Part shown: positions 1-12,600 of the stretch, one piece after another
How positions within the stretch are numbered: position 1 is the first letter of the stretch
Layout: every line of letters begins with the position of its first letter
DNA from: Lingula anatina
Taxonomy: Eukaryota > Brachiopoda > Lingulata > Lingulida > Lingulidae
NCBI RefSeq assembly: GCF_001039355.2
Contig: NW_019775483.1
Coordinates: 279,559 to 343,558 of the forward strand
Direction of reading: 5' to 3'
Length of the DNA: 64,000 bases
Notes under the pieces: generated by a model
Database searches by the model: none
What the model was told of the DNA's origin: nothing
Seen by the model: the letters and a program-made list of their open reading frames with translations, nothing else
Program-made: the position numbers and the translations under genes

Positions 1-2516
1 ACCATTTTTTAATACCCTATGGGTGCCTTAATGAATTTGCTAAGTCAAACAACAATTATTAATAAATTAAGTTAAGAGAAAACAAGATGAGGTTAACGAG
101 ACATTACATTGTTTAAAAAAATAAAGAAAATTGCTTGCAATTATATGATATCCGAGACCAAATGCTTAATATATGATAAAAGACATGGATATTTAAGAAT
201 TTGATCTTGTTTAACATTTTATAATTATTTTTATTTATTTTAAATTCCCTCATTATGCAGTCATTGGGAAGATTTGCATTTGTCAAAACAATTAGCCATT
301 TAGCTGAAATAAGGAAAAAAGTGTCAGCTTAATAAGCATACCAGTTGTGACCAATTCTCTAGGGAGTTTTGTATTCACAGAAAGACACATTTTAATTTAC
401 ACTTGGTTAGCTCTTAGCATTATTAACCATCCCATAAGCACAAATGTCCACCTTCTCGGAAGAAACTACTCCAACATTCCCAAGTTGGACTCATAATGGT
501 GTTGTAGTTGGAGTAAGAGGATTTCACTTTATCCTCTGAGGGTTTCCCCAGCTCATTAACTTACCATTAGAGCCATCAGTGGAGTTAAACAGATATTGAC
601 CTGTGCAAATGAGCAATTCTCACTGTCAATTGTCAGACTTGTTTCATTTGGATGTCTATAAGCAGCATCTTTGAGGGTGATCCACTTCTTGATTAGCCTC
701 TCCTAAAAACAAGTAGTTCACAGTCATTCATTAGGGATATCTTTGGGCATTTTTGGATTTACCATTAACCTTGTCCAGATGACACCCTTGGGCAGTTTAT
801 GTCCTTGAATCTCCTTAGTGTGTTGATACTGGGGTTTCAGTGTGTTGATACTGGGGTTCCCACTTTTTATGTACAGACACAGATGTGTCTGTACATATTG
901 CCATCACCTGCGTCTGTCGTCGCCGTCGCCGTCGCCGATCATGTCGCCGTCGCCGTGCACTTTCAGCGTTAACACCATAAGTGGAAGACAGTTTTACTTT
1001 TTGGCTTAATATTTACAAAGCTGACTAATATTCATAAAACGCAGGTCAAGTTCGAAAATCAGCATAATCTGGCCATTATTGTAGAATTTATGCTGTTTTT
1101 TCACTTTTTAGCATATATACAACACTGTTAACACATTTCAAGGAAAACGGATAGGCCTGTTGTCATGAAACTCACAGGAGTAATCAATCTTACTAANAAA
1201 TTGTGGTCTGTTAGGGAAACTTCTGCAAATGTATTTATTCTGATCATTTTTATTAATTTTATTGATTTCTTTGACCATAACCTGAGGATAAGTATTTGTA
1301 CTATAACATTATTCTACAGTGTATCCTGTGCAGTGGGATACTGTACATTCGTTCTTAAGTTTCTAACTGGTGTGCACATTTCGCTCGTACATGCTCACAC
1401 TTACAAACACACACACACACACGTGTTGAAAGGATCTGTGAAAGGGCCACTGAAATTCCCCTTATGGTGTTAATTGTTCATGAAATGATTCCTGCTTTGC
1501 AAAACAAAATTAGAATCATAATCATATAATTATACAGAATAGTCACAATGTCCATAAACAATTCCACAAAATATGTTCTAACAATATTCAGTGTGTTGAA
1601 CAAAGAATACACAAAGACAAACATTTCAGCCACCAGCATCTTGCTTGCGAATGAATCATAATCTGTTTCTTGAAAGTTGATAATGATGGCTTTAACATTG
1701 ACTCAAGGTTGTCAAGAAAACATTACACAGTAATATATATTTTATTAATCCCAGGACATGCAATTTAAATCCTGCTCATACCCATTGTTGATAATAATGA
1801 TTATAGTGATAATCCATCTCATTCCCTGCAGCATGTATACTGTAATACAATTGCCAATTTGTCAATTTTTATTTACATAATACTCTTTAATTTTAATCAT
1901 AATATATCATATATTTCCTAGGTAACACAATACCTCTATGTCCATCTGTCATATTTCATGTTCATGCTATCCATAATTATAGTTATTATGTATCGTATCC
2001 ATTTATAATGTAACATAGCAAAGTAAATGTGCCATGCTTTTGTATACATTGTCATTTATCATGTTGTATTTAATTGTGATTGTGATGTTACATTTTCACA
2101 CACGATATAATATAAAATAATTATATGTCATTTTTCCCTCACAATGAATTCTGTTGATGTTCATTCATCACATTCATGTCCTATTCATTGTGTTTCTTAT
2201 TGTGGTTATAATGTATCATATTCCCATGTATGGAATTTCATGTGTCAATAACAATATATCATATTTAAACATAATGAAACGTATTAATTAAAATGTATCA
2301 CATTTAGCTACAGTGGAACACTTTGATGAAAATTATCATATTTAGATACAATATTATACCGTTTTAATGACAATGTATCATATTTAGATACAATGTAATA
2401 TATGATATTTTATATTTCCAGCTGGCAGATATTTGATAGAAGTCCACTGTACCAGGTTTCCACAGCTCTCCTTACAGGCGCCACAACACATAGAAATAGG
2501 TGAGGTCCCTGGGATA
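1..2516. other. AT-rich non-coding stretch
   Basis: I see no convincing exon here; open frames are short and low in complexity. A CG-rich hexanucleotide array lies at 911-957 and a 20-bp tandem duplication near 820-863. A single N at 1197 marks an assembly join or ambiguous base. Confidence 0.6.
911..957. repeat. (GTCGCC)n minisatellite
   Basis: An interrupted array of the hexamer GTCGCC, about seven units, stands out as a CG-rich island in AT-rich surroundings. It has no open frame that looks coding. Confidence 0.8.
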
Positions 2517-2763
2517 AGGGCCCATTCCCAATGAAAGTATCAGTCTATATAGATCAGTCAAACTCCTCGGGTACTCTTGCTGAATGCAATCAGATTAAAA
2601 GATTAACACACTTCCTCCTGGCATTGAGAAGAATATAGATAAGCTTGTGATTATGAGTACAATGGAAACAAGAGAAGGCGTGTGTTTTAGTTAATGTGAT
2701 TGCATTCAGCAAGAGTCCCCACGGTGTTGAAACGAATAATAGTTTCAGTGGGAATGAGTCTTT
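2517..2763. mobile_element. MITE-like inverted-repeat element, family A
   Basis: The two ends are inverted copies of each other. The left end carries CATTCCCAATGAAA and ACTCTTGCTGAATGCAATCA; the right end carries the complement of both, finishing in GGGAATGAG. Related copies lie at 47986-48224 and 50154-50249. Family resemblance and terminal inversion support a small non-autonomous DNA transposon. The target-site duplication is not clear, so the superfamily is open. Confidence 0.7.
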
Positions 2764-3536
2764 AATTTGTTGTGTAACATGTTATACCAGTCATCTCATT
2801 CATCATTAAGGACAATTAACAATGATGGATTTTAGTCATTACATGTTATATTTAATCCTCAGAGAACAAAGTGGCTGTAAGAAAAAGTCTAACAATAGAA
2901 ATATTTAAGTTTTTATATTTATTTAATAATGTTTTGGACAACCTGCTTGTAACATGTATTAATGCATCAAGAATTTAAACTAGAAAATACAGGATGTTTT
3001 AAGAAACAAACTTGATGTGGGGTAGTTTAGATATGTATAGTAAGCCTTGAATCCATCTTTTCTTTTGCATGATGTTAGATGAACCTCTTTATTTGACTTT
3101 GTTGCCTTAACTTGGTTGGTGAGTGAACATTTAGTGTCTCCCAAACAGTTTATTCTTGGCTTATAACAAACATACGTCTTAAAAATAATTTTTCATTTTA
3201 ATTTTCTCTGTCTGCAGTGACAGCCATTGCTATTTTTCCAAGATTTAAGTATCTGATTTAATTTTTTTTTATCTGATTTAATATTGACACAAACAATCCT
3301 AGTTCAAAACAAACCAAAAGTAATATATAGAAAAATGAACTTGCAAAGAGCTTGCCCTGTATTGATACACCTAACATCATTGTTAGCATATTGAAAATAT
3401 ATATACCTGTCCAGTTACCAAATATGCAGTTTCCATGCTGTATTTAAACTTTTATTAAAATAAGTTCATTTGTTCAACTCAGGTCCAACCCCCCCCCCCC
3501 CTTTCCCGTCATCCTTTATTCTTTCATTGATCTTTT

Positions 3537-4023
3537 TTATCATGAAGAAGATCTTGAGCAATCCACTATTCATTTCCTCAAGATACATTGTTTCTGCTTC
3601 ATAATCTGCCTTCAGCTTTTTCTGTCAGCAGTTTTCTTACCTATTCTGCCCCAGTTTTGATCAAACCAGCAGTAATTTGTCACTATCTCAGTTATAGTAG
3701 ATGTANTCACCTGTTGTGCAAGGTTAAAATTCAGTGTTGACTGACAGTGCTATTATAAGCATTATTTATTATTGCATCAAAATTGACAAAATGATCTTTT
3801 TTGCATCTTTATTTTCTGTTTTTTGTCTGTACATTTGACAGCTTTGCTGCCTTGTTATCATGAAGAAGATCTTGAGCAATCCACTATTCATTTCCTCAAG
3901 ATACATTGTTTCTGCTTCATAATCTGCCTTCAGCTTTTTCTGTCAGCAGTTTTCTTACCCGTGCTGCCCAAGTTTTGATCAAACCAGCAGTAATTTGTCA
4001 CTGTATCAGTTATAGTAGATGTA
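3537..4023. repeat. Unmerged contig-edge duplication around N at 3706
   Basis: Bases about 3537-3705, ending at the N, are repeated nearly identically at about 3856-4023. Both contain ATGAAGAAGATCTTGAGC and end in TTATAGTAGATGTA. The repeat stops exactly at the N, so this looks like one locus represented twice at an assembly join, not a biological repeat. Confidence 0.75.
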
Positions 4024-4835
4024 AGACCAGCTTCCCTAGAAGTGTGTGCATTAATATTCCTGCTGGCAGCTTTTTGTTGGCCAAGCTTAAAACATTGAAT
4101 TTACACAGAAATTCTGTATTGTTGAACTGGTATATAGGGAGCGGTTATTGTATATATGTAACGCCCCTTGTTAAAAAACATGTGACATTGTCACATACTT
4201 GCATTTATGTTGATTAAACGTATGAGAGGTGAATTTAGGGAGAGATGATCGAATCAAAGAAAGTAAGAGTGAGAGATGGAAAAATGTTAAATCCCTACCC
4301 TTATTCCATAGAGAATCTCTTTGAAATATCTCCATTAGAGTTGAAAACAAAAAAATCCATTGTGTGTCATTTGCACTGAAAGACATTGTCTTCAGGGTAA
4401 TATCTTGTCGGAGAGAAATTAATATGTGACCATTTTCACTCTCCCTAGGGTTCTGTGTAACATTTAACACAATTGGCTTTGAGTGAAAACAAATTCTTTG
4501 TGCCTTCCTCTGGTAATTCCCATTTAATAAGCCAGAAAATGCTGCAATATGCCACCTGTCATAATAAAAAGATCGAGAAACTACTTGTGAAATAAAACAA
4601 GTTGTTTAGAATTCATTTTGTATTTTTTATTAGAAAAGCTATTTAGGGGTCATCCTGTTTGACTGGGAAAAATTATGTCATTGCTTCAACATGGTAATAT
4701 GTGTAGTGGTAGATTTTTTATTTTGTTTTATTTTATCTAACATTTATTTATTAATTTATTTATTTTATTTTTTGGTGATAAGGCAGTATGGAAAATAGTG
4801 CAAAAATATTCTGATCATTTCTTTGTTTATATTTA

Positions 4836-5216
4836 TTATTATTTATATTTGTTCATTTTATGTATTTTTATTTATTTATTTTTGCCTTTTTGTTTATTAA
4901 TTTTAACGAAAAAAAGGTCACTTTGTATGTAAAAAAATTTAAGCTCCAGTTACTCTTTTTCATATTTTTTTTTCTTTTTGAACAAGCTTTTGAATGAAGT
5001 ATGTGTTATTTCATTATTCTGTTAAANTATTATTTATATTTGTTCATTTTATGTATTTTTATTTATTTATTTTTGCCTTTTTGTTTATTAATTTTAACGA
5101 AAAAAAGGTCACTTTGTATGTAAAAAAATTTAAGCTCCAGTTACTCTTTTTCATATTTTTTTTCTTTTTGAACAAGCTTTTGAATGAGGTATATGTTATT
5201 TCATTATTCTGTTAAA
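4836..5216. repeat. Unmerged contig-edge duplication around N at 5027
   Basis: About 190 bases immediately before the N (4836-5026) recur immediately after it (5028-5216) with only a few differences. This matches the pattern at 3706 and 9639 and is best read as two allelic contig ends that were not collapsed. Confidence 0.75.
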
Positions 5217-5248
5217 ATTACATCAATCTGAAATCATATCCTTTCCAG

Positions 5249-5358
5249 TTCAACGAGCCAAGGATCCGTCTGAGGTCACAGCAGCCTTTGATGAGCTGGA
5301 GGACATGTTGAGAAGCATGCAGGCATCTTTAGGGGAAAGTCTGAATGGAAACAGTTAG
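5249..5358 (+). CDS. 3'-terminal coding exon of an unidentified gene, copy 1
   Basis: A strong acceptor (pyrimidine-rich tract then CAG) at 5248 opens a phase-1 exon of about 36 codons ending in TAG at 5356-5358. The encoded tail is acidic and helical-looking, running from a KDPSEV start through FDELEDMLRSMQ to LNGNS. The second copy at 9702-9811 keeps the same protein despite base changes (for example a synonymous ACA/ACT change), which supports coding function. The upstream exons are not recognisable in the window, possibly because sequence is missing at the assembly joins. I do not recognise the gene; the short amphipathic segment suggests the C-terminus of a cytoplasmic scaffold or coiled-coil protein, but this is only inference. 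Confidence 0.5.
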
Positions 5359-7018
5359 CAGGGGAAAATATGTGTCATCAAGAACTAGTGTGAGAGGAAT
5401 GTCTGATGGAAATGTTTGGAATGAGTTGCACAGTATAAAAAATAGGATATCAAAAGAATTGTTAGTAACAGATAAACTGTTACCTGATCTTCAAACATTA
5501 ATCTGTTACCTGAAGGGGAATTGTACTTGGATCTTGAAATCAAGCTACAAATGAAAACAATTAACAAAAAAATGAGCTTGTGATGTAATGACTGAAATGA
5601 AATATGGATGGGTTAACACCATCAGAATGGTTCTGAAAACGTGCCATTTCTTACCTCATCAGTCTTGATTGCAAGTGTCATAATTAAGTGTATTATTCAT
5701 TTGTCTGACATAAGCTGTGATTAGTATTAAACACAAGAACAAATGAGATTCGTATGTTTCAAGTGTATGAACAGTCTTAAAATGTAATATAGGCTTGTTT
5801 CCCATCAAGCAGCATATATATATCCAGACTGGTGCAATTGACAGGCTTAATATGTACACTGAAGAGGGGGGGGGATCTTTTTCACAAATTGGCTTCCTGC
5901 AGTTAATTAATTGGTCTTGTGGGACATGAGGAATCTGTTTAGGTGGCACTTGTATTATGTAGTTTTCAGTCTCTCAAAGTCCGCACCAGTCAAGGACCAA
6001 GCATATTATTGTGTTGGGTCCTACATCCAGTGAGATGTACTGCTAGATGTGAAAAGCGGATAAGAGAGTGAAGCTTCTCATTGTTTGACATGTTATACAT
6101 ATCAGCAAATATGTCTTGTTAGTGAGATACATAAGACTAGGTAAACACTGCCCTTTGAGGACTCGGGGGGGGGGGGCATACCAGTTTATAGCGGACAAAG
6201 TGAAAATAAAACTCACAGTGAATATTTATTCAAATTAGAGAATTTTATAAGATTTACAAAAGCTAATATATACTTATAGGAAGCATAGCCTGTATATCAT
6301 TTTTGTTTTTAAACAGCATAATTAACTACTGTAGACTAGTGTGTACAAAGTAATGTGAATTATTTATAAAAAGTAATGTGAATTATTAAACAACTTCAAG
6401 TGTGTTACATGTCCCCAATAACAGTGCTGTGAGTATGCATAATTTGAAGTATTTTTTAAAGCAAGACATGAGGGGAATACATGCAGAGCCTTTTGACATA
6501 TCACGTGTTGCGTAAAGTTCCTACAAGTAGAGATGACTTTTTCTCTTGAAATTCCAATAATATACTTCGCATTATATCTTAGATAGATCAGAGATTACAT
6601 CAGTGACATAAATGTTACTGTAGCACAGAAACTTAAATCTACTTCCATGGACTAATTATGCCTTTTATATTAAGTGATCCTAACTAGCAAACTATTGCAG
6701 CATATGTGCCTAATTTCTTGTATTCAAAACTCAATTATCTTAACAATCTGAGGAAATTGTTATGAGCGACTAGAATGTGTCTGTACGTTTGACAGCTTTA
6801 CTGTCTTTTGAATTGTTATCTTTTACTTTTCACGTGGGAACGGTGCATGGTTTACCATCTTAAAGTGTTTGGTTCTTTGTTGGTTTTATATACATCAGCA
6901 GCTGTATACATGTATAAAAAACATTTTAGTAGGATTATAGTTAAGGTATGTGCGGGAATTTTATGCTCAGAAAGCGTCAAAATATGAAACAAAATTTCAC
7001 GATTTTGGTAGTAACATA

Positions 7019-7336
7019 CACTAGTGGGCTGGATTTGGTCTTAAAGTGCAATTTAAGTTCACAAGTGATCTTACACGATCTTAAACATTACAGCAGTAGT
7101 CTTAAAATGGACTGAATCTGCTTTTAAGATAAAAAATGATCTAACATCTACTTAAGTGGTCAAACAGTTTCCTCCCCTCACAATGGGGGATACCTCCCCT
7201 CACAATAGGAGAATGTGTAAGGGGAGACAACTTAATGGGCTGTTAGACCAGAAATAGTCTTACTCATGGTTTAAGATCATGTAAGACTATTTGTGAACTT
7301 AAATTGCACTTGAAGACCAAATCAAGCCCACTAGTG
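7019..7336. mobile_element. Non-autonomous DNA transposon with CACTA-type termini
   Basis: The insertion is 318 bp with terminal inverted repeats of about 44 bp, beginning CACTAGTGGGCT at the left and ending with its complement CCCACTAGTG at the right. It is flanked by a 3-bp ATA duplication (7016-7018 and 7337-7339). The matching site in copy 2 (11426-11428) has a single ATA and no insert. CACTA termini with 3-bp target duplications are the known hallmark of the CACTA/EnSpm superfamily. No open frame for a transposase is present, so it would have to be mobilised in trans. Confidence 0.85.
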
Positions 7337-9498
7337 ATAGCGGTGCGTATATCTATATACACACAAGATGGTGGATACTTTATTACGTTTTGGAATAGTC
7401 AAGAAAGTCTTCCTGTGGGCCTCTGGAATTATTCCTTCGAATTTAGTCAGTTACGGGTACTGTCGTTTGAAAGAGATTCGATATTACAATTGCTATTCTG
7501 CTATAGCGAATTGTTGAAGGTTACAGTTTTTAGAATTACCTTGATGCAATACGTGGAATTATTGCGATTTTTAGGGCTGAAAATATAATTGAATACAATA
7601 TTTTGATTTGAATGATGCCGTTAGATGAAGGCTAATGGGTTAAAGATGTAATGTTATTGCGTAGGCTCTGTCACAAGTTCAGCTGTATATAATGTATTTG
7701 TAGACAATTTCAGTGTAAGTACAGCATGAAGTCTTTTCAACAGATTTTTTATATGAAGTACCGGTAGTTAAGCTGGAAAATGGAGTTTTTTTAATTCAGG
7801 CAAGCGAGGAAGTATCTTCCATAGAACAAAAATATTTATAATTTCAAATCTGTCTGCATGGGGAAGATAGGCAGTGCAAGAGATATTAAGTGCAAAATGG
7901 CGTTCTTATGTAAGTACAAAGATGCGTTCCCGAAGAAAAGGATTTTATGGTTTCATTTCTGTTATGCTTCTGTGAAGTGGGATAATTACCATGTATAGCA
8001 CTGTCATCCAAGCCTTGTTACTGGTACATTCTGAGGCCTTCGAAAATGAATAAACAGCTCGTATATTCAATTGTTTGAGTTTTTAAACGGTTTATTTTCA
8101 CCGAAAAAATACTCTGGGTACATGAATGTGCTTCAAATATTGATACTGAGATAGAGATGTTATTCGCACTTGATAAGCATGTATTAATGAATGATGGTGA
8201 AAAATTAATGTAAAAGCCAATTTCCAAAGTCAAAACGTTTGCCAGCCAGGCTACGCAAAGATATGATTAATACGGTAAACTTGTCGAGTGCTCTCGTCAA
8301 CGGTTTGTCGTTTGATATCGGTAATTATCAAATACACGATCAATATCGTTAATAGTGGTTATTTAAGCTGATATATTTTTACGGCAAAACGACTGGGGAA
8401 TCGTTCATTTGGGAGCAAGAGACTTATAATGGTGGATTTGTCAATCTTAGTAATTGATCTTCCCCTAAATTAAAACGCTAAGCTGAAAAAGCAGTACTTG
8501 GTAGAAAACAGATGTATCACTTCGCCACCGAAGCCCTGGGAGTATTGTTATCGTGCCATACACCAGCTTTTTCTACTCTTATGATTATGTAATTTGGATA
8601 GAATCAGGTGTGAATTGCGTCTGCTTTTGAAATCTTCAGACGCGTGCCCTGATCTTGCGTAATTTTAGTTACATTTTAAAGTGTTCTCCTATCACGTAGT
8701 GCATTACATAATGCGTCCCTTTTAGAGTGTCGCTTTGTCTGTCTGAAAACAATGCTTTTTTAACGGTTATCTTACGTCCTAGGATACACTATTTGTGTAA
8801 ATGATCAATTCATGTAATCATTTTGTCCCGAGCAGACTAAAGCCCCGATCGTATGCTTTGATATGTGCAAAGGGACTGCAGTGAGTTGGTTTTTATTCTT
8901 CAAAAAGGCCTTTTTTTCCCAGGCCATCCCGCTGAGACCATGTTTGATCACATGTCCTGATTCTGAGGCCAGAATCTTGACTTTTGCCCTCTGATGTTAT
9001 AAGCAACAACGCTTCCGACTTCTCCAAAGCAGTCCAGATTACATCAATTATTGATTTATATAATTGATAACAAAATAAATTTAATTTCCTTTCTTTATTG
9101 ATTGGATTTCTGTAGATATAAAGTTCCAATCAGTTTAATTCAAATTAATTATGTTTTATTGACATTACCCCTTTTCGGTACCGTAAAGATGTTTTGACAA
9201 AATGTTAAACACTAAATATATTTACATTTACAAATGCAAGAGTCGTGTGTAGGGGCTAATAACATAATGACAGACAAAGTTATTCAGTGCTCAAGTTACT
9301 GACAACTTAACTCGTGTCTGTTAATAATTTGAAGCTTGTTAACATGGCAACTGAAATAAACGATACGCCGTTTTGCTCAGACCTATATTTGCTGTAATCT
9401 GTACAATTTTGATTTTTTGTCGACAATCTCAGAATTCCTATATTTGACGTGGAATCGATCTATGTTTGATCTGTTATCGCAGGTGAATGTTACATATT

Positions 9499-9636
9499 AA
9501 TATCACCACGTGGGCCTTACCTTAAAACATGTCACAGAATGTATGTCACATTATCACGTGGACCTTACCCTAATACATGTCACACTATCACGTGGACCTC
9601 ACATTTATATATGTCACAGAACCAAGTGGGCCTTTC
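9499..9636. repeat. Start of CACGTG-containing minisatellite (copy 1, truncated)
   Basis: The same degenerate repeat described at 13613-13950 begins here, but it is cut off by the N at 9639 after about three to four monomers. Confidence 0.7.
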
Positions 9637-9640
9637 TANA

Positions 9641-12600
9641 AGTATGTGTTATTTCATTATTCTGTTAAAATTACATCAATCTGAAATCGTATCCTTTCCA
9701 GTTCAACGAGCCAAGGACCCGTCTGAGGTCACTGCAGCCTTTGATGAGCTGGAGGACATGTTGAGAAGCATGCAGGCATCTTTAGGGGAAAGTCTGAATG
9801 GAAACAGTTAGCAGGGAAAACATGTCATCAAGAACTAGTGTGAGAGGAAAGTGGCATCAAATGAAAGCATTGTCTGATGGAAATGTTTGGAATGAGTTTC
9901 ACGGTATAAAAAAGAGGATATCAAAAGAATTGTTAGTAACAGATAAACTGTTACCTGATCTTCAAACATTAATCTGTTACCTGAAGGGGGATTGTACTTG
10001 GATCTTGAAATCAAGCTACAAATGAAAACAATTAACAAAAAAATGAAAATGAAAAATGTAATGACTGAAATGAAATATGGATGGGTTAACAATATCAGAA
10101 TGGTTCTGAAAACATGCCATTTCTTACCTCATCAGTCTTGATTGCAAGTGTCATAATTAAGTGTATTTAGCTGTCATTTGTCTGACATTAGCTGTGATTA
10201 GCATTAAACACAAGAACAAATGAGATCCGTATGTTTCAAGTGTATGAACAGTCTTAAAATGTAATATAAGCTTGTTTCCCATCAAGCAGTATATATAATC
10301 AGACTGGTGGAATTGACAGGCTTAATATGTACATTGAAGGGGGGGGGGGTCTTTTCCACAAATAGGCTTCCTGTAGTTAATTAATTGGTCTTGTGGGACA
10401 TGAGGAATCTGTTTAGGTGGCACTTGTATTATGTAGTTTTCAGTCTCTCAAAGTCCGCACCAGTCAAGGACCTAGCATATTATTGTGTTGGGTCTTAGAT
10501 CCAGTGAGTTATACTGCTAAATGTGAAAAGGGGATAAGAGAGTGAAGCTTCTCATTGTTTGACATGTTATACATATCAGCATATATGCCTTGTTAGTGAG
10601 ATACATAAGCCTAGGTAGACACTGCCCTTTGAGGACTCAGTGGGGTGGGGGGCATACCAGTTTATAGCGGACAAAGTGAAAATAAAACTCACAGTGAATA
10701 TTTATTTAAATTAGAGAATTTTATAAGATTTACAAAAGCTAATATATACTTATAGGAAGCATAGCCTGTATATCATTTTTGTTTTTAACAGCATGATTAA
10801 CTACTGTAGACTAGTGTGTACAAAGTAATGTGAATTATTTATAAAAAGTAATGTGAATTATTAAACAACTTCAAGTGTGTTACATGTCCCCAATAACAGT
10901 GCTGTGAGTATGCATAATTTGAAGTATTTTTTAAAGCAAGACATGAGGGGAATACATGCAGAGCCTTTTGGCATATCACGTGTTGCGTAAAGTTCCTACA
11001 AGTAGAGATGACTTTTTCTCTTGAAATTCCAATAATATACTGTTAAATCTACTTCCATGGACTAATTATGCCTTTTATATTAAGTGCTCCTAACTAGCAA
11101 ACTATTGCAGCATATGTGCCTAATTTCTCGTATTCAAAACTCAATTATCTTAACAATCTGAGGAAATTGTTATGAGCGACTAGAATGTGTATGTACGTTT
11201 GACAGCTTTACTGTCTTTTGAATTGTTATCTTTTACTTTTCACGTGGGAACGGTGCATGATTTACCACCTTAAAGTGTTTGGTTCTTTGTTGGTTTTATA
11301 TACATCAGCAGCTGTATATATGTATAAAAAACATTTTAGTAGGATTATAGTTAAGGTATGTGCGGGAATTTTATGGTCAGAAAGCGTCAAAATATGAAAC
11401 AAAATTTCACGATTTTGGTAGTAACATAGCGGTGCGTATATCTATATACACACAAGATGGTGGATACTTTATTACGTTTTGGAATAGTCAAGAAAGTCTT
11501 CCTGTGGGTCTCTGGTCTCTGGAATTATTCCTTCGAATTAAGTCAGTTACGGGTATTGTCGTTTGAAAGAGATTCGATATTACAATTGCTATTCTGCTAT
11601 AGCGAATTGTTGAAGGTTACAGTTTTTAGAATTACCTTGATGCAATACCTGGAATTATTGCGATTTTTAGGGCTGAAAATATAATTGAATACAATATTTT
11701 GATTTGAATGATGCCGTTAGATGAAGGCTAATGGGTTAAAGATCTAATGGTTACTGCGTTGGCTCTGTCACAAGTTCAGCTGTATATAATGTATTTGTAG
11801 ACAATTTCAGTGTAAGTACAGCATGAAGTCTTTTCAACAGATTTTTTATATGAAGTACCGGTAGTTAAGCTGGAAAATGGAGTTTTTTTAATTCAGGCAA
11901 GCGAGGAAGTATCTTCCATAGAACAAAAATATTTATAATTTCAAATCTGTCTGCATGGGGAAGATAGGCAGTGCAAGAGATATTAAGTGCAAAATGGCGT
12001 TCTCATGTATGTACAAAGATGCGTTCCCGAAGAAAAGGATTTTCTGGTTTCATTTCTGTTATGCTTCTGTGAAGTGGGATAATTACCATGTATAGCACTG
12101 TCATCCAAGCCTTGTTACTGGTACATTCTGAGGCCTTCGAAAATGAATAAACAGCTCGTATATTCAATTGTTTGAGTTTTTTAAACGGTTTATTTTCACC
12201 GAAAAAATACTCAAGGTACATGAATGTGCTTCAAATATTGATACTGAGATAGAGATGTTATTCGCACTTGATAAGCATGTATTAATGAATGATAGTGAAA
12301 AATTAATGTAGAGGCCAATTTCCAAAGTCAAAACGTTTGCCAGCCAGGCTACGCAAAGATATGATTAATACAATTTTGTCGAGTGCTCTCGTCAACGGTT
12401 TGTCGTTTGATATCGGTAATTATCAAATACACGATCAATATCGTTAATAGTGGTTATTTAAGCTGATATATTTTTACGGCCAAACGACTGGGGAATCGTT
12501 CATTTGGGAGCAAGAGACTTATAATGGTGGATTTGTCAATCTAAGTAATTGATCTTCCCCTAAATTAAAACGCTAAGCTGAGCTTTAAAAAGCAGTACTT

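Larger units (their letters stand above)
5188..9638. repeat. Large near-identical repeat, copy 1
   Basis: This block matches 9641-13752 almost base for base, with scattered substitutions and indels. It starts just upstream of the terminal exon at 5249 and ends at the single N at 9639. It contains the exon and presumably its 3' untranslated region. Relative to copy 2 it carries a 318-bp transposon insertion (7019-7336) and about 66 extra bases near 6570-6635. Assembly-level haplotype duplication is the simplest reading; true tandem duplication is the alternative. Confidence 0.9.

Noticed and set aside
9798-10025. A 75-codon protein after the duplicated terminal exon
   Set aside because: It overlaps the end of the upstream coding frame and the first part is disrupted by an indel between the two copies; it reads as 3' untranslated sequence.
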